Below are positions 60,136 through 64,000 of a stretch of 64,000 nucleotides of DNA, piece after piece. This DNA is from Eleginops maclovinus (Eukaryota; Chordata; Actinopteri; Perciformes; Eleginopidae). Positions within the stretch are counted from its first letter, which is position 1. The number at the start of each line of letters is the position of its first letter. The notes beneath the pieces are model-generated. The model did not search any database. It saw only the letters and a list, made by a program, of their open reading frames with translations, and was not told where the DNA came from. The stretch covers positions 22,498,378 through 22,562,377 of the forward strand of contig NC_086368.1 in NCBI RefSeq assembly GCF_036324505.1. The letters run 5' to 3'. Made by a program: the position numbers and the translations under genes.

Positions 60136-61379
60136 AATTATTGGGTAAGTGTCATTAATTTCACCACTTCAAATACTCTTAAATAGGCCACCATCTTTAG
60201 AGCTATATACGAGGCATGGTGATAAAGACGAATATATGCATGTGTTAAATACATGCTCTCTGTTCACTAAACTGTATAAACATATATTATGGTCTTTATA
60301 TAAAGATGAACCTGCTTGTCTTTCTGTGAGACCAGGTGTCACATACTTAGAATTGTGTTATATGTTTTCCAGAGACAGTCCTCCACTGTCACCGAATCAT
60401 TTTACTTTGATGACAGTTTAAATGGTTTCCATCAGACTGGATTTGAAAAGGAATATAAAAAACTCTTATCATATACACATTGCCCTGACCTCAGCTATTG
60501 TAGTTGTCCTTTGGGAATAGAAATAAACATGAACTGACTCGAGAAGGAATAAAGCAGGCTAGTCTGTGATTTTGACTGAAAGATCATGCCAGCAGTGCTC
60601 AGGTTGAATTGAATGTAAAAACATTTGATCTTGTATCCAAAAGATGTGCTGTCATTATAAGCTGTTGACACTTTGAGAGGGAATGTTCAGATCTAATGTC
60701 ACTCCATGTGGCATCTTCTCCAGGGGATTAGGGGCAGAGCAGATGTCTGGTATATGAGAATAAGATGGTGTTCAATGTCAGAAATTAAAAATTATTTTGT
60801 TTTTGAGCATCAAGCTAAAATGATTTGTTTAACCTATCATAGTATTTCTTTTTTTCAACCTATTTAATTAGGAATGCACTGTCATTTTTTTTTTTATCAA
60901 ACACGTAAATGTGCTCTTTATTCATGTATAAGTCCACTCTGAGGGGTGTAATCAAACTCACTTAAACTAAGATTTTCATAAATCAAACACTGCTATAATC
61001 AGACTAGCCATTTTCGATTTGATTCAAACCTGTGTGGTTGATGCCTGAAGGCCTAAAGTAAGCTCAATATTACTTCAGAGTAAACTGATATTGGATGTCT
61101 TTTCAAATATTATTTGAATTGATCCACCTTTTTTAAATTGCTTTTGACATTTTTTGTTCATTTACAGAGTAAATAATGATACTGTTTATATATGTTTTCT
61201 CACTGAGTATAATCATCGCTTAAATAAACGTGAAAACCTGCCGAGGATTGTTCTCAATTTTGTCCCACTACTGTTTGTCATCCTTCGATGTGCCCCCTCT
61301 ATACGCCACTCGGCGGTGCTCACAGACTTCCACTTTCGGGATATCAAATCATCTAATCCACATCACTTTGGAAATGGCA
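60136..61379. other. Noncoding AT-rich sequence
   Basis: No gene or named repeat. Composition shifts to higher GC and CpG beyond about 61.3 kb on entering the celf4 promoter region. Confidence 0.45.
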
Positions 61380-61500
61380 GAGGAAGCTAATAAAACGTCA
61401 TCTCACCAGGGCAAAACCTGCCGTTTGCTTTCAACAATAACGAGAAAATCGCGTCAGAGGAATCTTGCATCGATTTTCAGTGAATCCTGCGGGTGTGCTT

Positions 61501-61520
61501 TTTAGCACCACGGAGCTGTC
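61501..61520 (+). promoter_or_regulatory. Atypical RE1 with inverted right half
   Basis: TTTAGCACCACGGA matches the left 14 positions of the RE1 consensus except one. The next bases make GGAGCTGTCC, whose reverse complement GGACAGCTCC matches the right half-site GGACAGCGCC at nine of ten positions. The two half-sites are therefore present, overlapping, with the right one flipped. REST binding is a hypothesis. Confidence 0.45.
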
Positions 61521-62144
61521 CGCCGTCCGGGAGCGAAGTGAGGCTGCAGAGACTCACTGCTGCTGCTGCGAAGATAAGAAAGACTAAGAGAGGATATAAA
61601 GTGTGATTCAGGCACAAAATCAAACGACAGTCCCCTTTTCCTTCACATTCAGCAGCGAATGTTTATTTTTACTGAAACATGTCAGGAAAACATTGTTATT
61701 GCTATTAATACGAAGACGTGTCATTCACAAAGAAGTAATGAATTCTTGAGTTCGTGCATATGTAGTTATTTGCTCTGAGTAGGAGCACAAAGGATCCTAT
61801 TCTCTATATTTCTCTATATATAGACCCTCTCCCCTTGGTGGATTGTACCATGTTGTCTTCAACATAGGAAAAGGGGGGGCAGAGAGCGTTGGCTTTGACA
61901 TATACCGACTATAAAGCAGCGCCCTTTTCTCCAAACCTCCCTACTGTTCTGGCAGAGATTGAACCGTCCCTGTCCGTTTAAACCGAGACACCCATACCGA
62001 CTCCTCAATGCAAAAAAAATAAAAGGGTGCCAAGAAGCTGGGACGAGGGAACGTGGGTGTAAATAGACAGTGAACGCTCTTGGTCTCTCTCTCTCCCTCT
62101 CTCTCCCTCTCCCTCCCCTTCTCTTTTCTCTCTGTCTCTCTTTT

Positions 62145-62180
62145 ATGAAATCAATGAACGAGTTATTGGGTAGGACATAA
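62145..62180 (+). other. Upstream ORF 1 in celf4 leader
   Basis: ATG to TAA, 11 codons plus stop, beginning ATGAAATCAATGAACGAG. It can act only if transcription starts upstream of it. It could dampen celf4 translation; this is inference. Confidence 0.35.
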
Positions 62181-62233
62181 ATATAAGGAATCAAAGCCTC
62201 CACCGGGACCAACGGCATTGCGCGCTTTTTGAT

Positions 62234-62290
62234 ATGCGTCTTCGCCAAATGCTACATGTGTTTTCACATCACTGTAAATATTGGCTTTGA
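62234..62290 (+). other. Upstream ORF 2 in celf4 leader
   Basis: ATG to TGA, 18 codons plus stop, with a second in-frame ATG at 62249. It overlaps uORF 3 in another frame. Confidence 0.35.
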
Positions 62291-62345
62291 GAGGACGAGA
62301 GTGGAATCGGCTCTGGCACGGCTTGGTCTCGGAACCACATTTTGA
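62256..62345 (+). other. Upstream ORF 3 in celf4 leader
   Basis: ATG to TGA, 29 codons plus stop, ending 104 bp before the celf4 ATG. No ATG lies between its stop and the main start, so reinitiation is possible in principle. Confidence 0.35.
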
Positions 62346-62449
62346 CCAAGACTTTCACCAGCTTTTAATTTTTTTCAACGTTAAACGATTCTCCACCATC
62401 GCCAACTGCTGCTGTTTGTACCCATCCCAACTCACTGGCCGGTCTGAAG

Positions 62450-62720
62450 ATGGCAACTTTAACCAACGGGCAGGTGGACGGCTCGGTGCACGGTGTGGTC
62501 TCCGCCAACACGAACGGGCTCGTGAACGGATTAAGCCACAGCCACAGTCCGGTGGGCTGCCCGGCCACCATCCCCATGAAGGACCACGATGCCATCAAAC
62601 TCTTCATCGGTCAGATCCCCCGCAACCTGGACGAGAAGGACCTCCGGCCCCTCTTCGAGGAGTTCGGCAAGATCTACGAGCTCACTGTGCTGAAGGACCG
62701 CTTCACGGGCATGCACAAAG
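62450..62720 (+). CDS. celf4: CELF4 RNA-binding protein, coding exon 1 (partial)
   Basis: CELF4 is a neuronal RNA-binding protein that regulates alternative splicing and mRNA stability and translation. The exon encodes 90 residues plus one base. Residues 1-42 form a variable, Asn/Gly/Ser/His-rich leader ([11 protein letters not shown]..., [10 protein letters not shown]). From residue 44, [17 protein letters not shown] begins the first RRM, with the RNP2 motif LFIGQI at 51-56, then [20 protein letters not shown] to about residue 84. The RNP1 half must be in exon 2. The exon ends in MHK plus G at a GTGGGT donor (phase 1), the boundary expected just before the family's [16 protein letters not shown] and IPMKDHD point to CELF4; CELF3, 5 and 6 have FVGQIPRHL. 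The ATG has A at -3 and G at +4, and an in-frame stop lies upstream. The MYIK extension of tetrapod CELF4 is absent. Confidence 0.95.
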
Positions 62721-64000
62721 GTGGGTTAAACACGGAATCCCTGAGATACCTTGCTTTTTTTGTCACTTTGCATTTGTGGTGAGATGGGGGATCCTAAATC
62801 ATGCAGGGTTTTATGGGTAGCCTACAATTGTTGGCACATGGTGCAATTATTTGTAAGGTTGAATAGTTTAAGCATGTTGTTTCGGGATGTGTGTCCACAC
62901 AAAAAGGAGATTAAATCCTTTGTTAGACTTTTGGTTCTCCAAATAAGTACATGCATACTTTTCTGTCTTATTCGGGCAAAAATATCCAAGCATGATAAGA
63001 GTGTCACGAATCGGGAGTCACGACGGCATGAATTTATGTAGGGTGATATTAGGAGGAGTAATGTTCCTACGTGGGCAGTGTGCACGGGAGTATTCACACA
63101 TCTAGTCCGGGCGGTTGTAAACGTGCGTTCATTCACTATACGGTGCTAAATCCAGGCCATTAACCTCACGTTTTCACGTTGCAATAGCGGGGAGGCTGTG
63201 TTTGATTGCCCGCAGCGCCGTACACTCTTTTGCCCGCAACTCTCTCTCGCTGTGCGTGTGCGCGCGTGTGTGTGTGTTTGCTTGCATGCGCGTGTGTTGG
63301 GTGGGTGTCCGTGAAGGGGAGCCTGCACGTAAGTACGCGCATGCAAGTGGAGTAGGCCTAAGTATATAATTTCCTTTTTTATTAGAATATTGTCATGTGA
63401 TATTTCCACCTCAAAAAATCTAAACTACATCAGAAATGTAAAATGAAATTGGAATTTATAATTTGTATTGTTTTTTAAACGTTCTAACCCAGGACTGTTT
63501 ATTACTTCAGTATTTTTTATAACTGCTCATAGTGCAGATCCCTTTGGTTGCTTTAAGGAATTATCATAAACCTTTAGTGTTAAATGCTACATGGCCTTTC
63601 TGTGTAATATTAACGACCAGCTTTGTAATTTTGGTGCAACAGGAATGATCTTTATCCCAGTATTTTATTTTCCACTCTCAAGGGAAGGGTCATTTTCTGC
63701 AAATCACCATCTAACGAGAGGTCACTAATTGATCTGCTATACCTGCAGGACGTCTCCCAGGGGAACAAAGTACATTAAGAATGAGATATCACTTTTTGGG
63801 GAGCCCCCCCACCACTATCCTCCTCCCCATGTAAACATAGTGACATGCACCATGTGTCAGGAAATGATTATGATATACAAATAATTCCAGAAGGCGGAGA
63901 CTGTCTGCAGGCATGGGGGAAACCAAAGAGGTGGAGTAGGGAAGAGGGGGGGTTATCTTTTATTAATAGCCCAGCTGTAGTAGCGACTCCCTGTTGGACA
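62721..64000 (+). other. Start of celf4 intron 1
   Basis: Begins GTGGGTTAAA directly after the exon and runs past the window end. It contains a GT/GC-rich patch at about 63251-63300 (TGTGCGCGCGTGTGTGTG). About 63650-63960 is richer and CNE-like (GGTCACTAATTGATCTGC, GAAATGATTATGATATAC). No further exon is visible, and open frames reading through from exon 1 stop in the intron. Confidence 0.8.

Larger units (their letters stand above)
61380..62449 (+). promoter_or_regulatory. celf4 promoter region and 5' leader
   Basis: CpG content rises relative to upstream. The block contains the atypical RE1 (61501-61520), a (CTG)4 run near 61560, a TATA-like CTATATATAG at 61814-61823 and a CT-rich tract at about 62083-62140. 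The transcription start cannot be fixed from sequence. The TATA-like site and CT tract would suit a start near 61.8-62.1 kb, but this is inference. Reading upstream of the celf4 ATG in frame, a TAA occurs at 62366-62368 with no other ATG between, which supports the chosen start. Confidence 0.55.

Noticed and set aside
62281..62820. 179-codon frame overlapping celf4 exon 1
   Set aside because: It starts at a TTG, is in a different frame from the clear RRM, and crosses the splice donor into the intron: a shadow of the real exon.

Overview
This 64 kb window looks like nuclear DNA from a ray-finned fish, probably a percomorph teleost. It is mostly noncoding. The evidence is long (GT)n microsatellites, several interspersed repeats typical of teleosts (a tRNA-headed SINE with a LINE-type tail, a fold-back MITE-like element, the 'gctaacat' repeat, and the 'tactcaagtactgtacttaagta' repeat), no bacterial gene structure, and one vertebrate coding exon with a proper splice donor. 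The species cannot be named from the sequence.

Only one gene is well supported: the first coding exon of celf4 (CUGBP/Elav-like family member 4, a neuronal RNA-binding protein) at 62450-62720 on the plus strand. Its 5' leader and promoter region lie upstream (about 61.4-62.4 kb) and the start of intron 1 runs to the window end. The remaining ~61 kb reads as the upstream gene desert of celf4. It contains alternating blocks of ordinary AT-rich sequence, blocks that look like conserved noncoding elements (compositionally balanced, homeodomain-core rich, repeat-free), and repeats. One weak, decayed transposon-type coding fragment sits at 55.0-55.6 kb. I treat the other long open frames as noise; many are translations of (GT)n or (TCTG)n arrays.

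Region by region: 1-15 kb has five (GT)n arrays, an inverted pair of 'gctaacat' repeats and a SINE. 15-46 kb has no long microsatellite; it holds a fold-back element, many candidate regulatory blocks, and an apparently perfect head-to-tail duplication of a 1,967 bp unit (32310-36243) ending 31 bp from a perfect 35 bp hairpin. 46-57 kb has very long (GT)n and (TCTG)n arrays, a C-tract/(CA)n/G-tract cluster, and the decayed coding fragment. 57-64 kb is the celf4-proximal part.

The most interesting signal is regulatory. A near-consensus RE1/NRSE (REST-binding) site lies at 58900-58920, with two weaker RE1-like sites exactly 49 and 98 bp upstream (58851, 58802). A further atypical RE1, with the left half forward and the right half inverted, sits at 61501-61520 about 0.9 kb upstream of the celf4 start codon. 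Because celf4 is a neuron-restricted gene, this suggests a REST silencer array acting on its promoter. Function is inference; the motif matches and spacing are seen directly.
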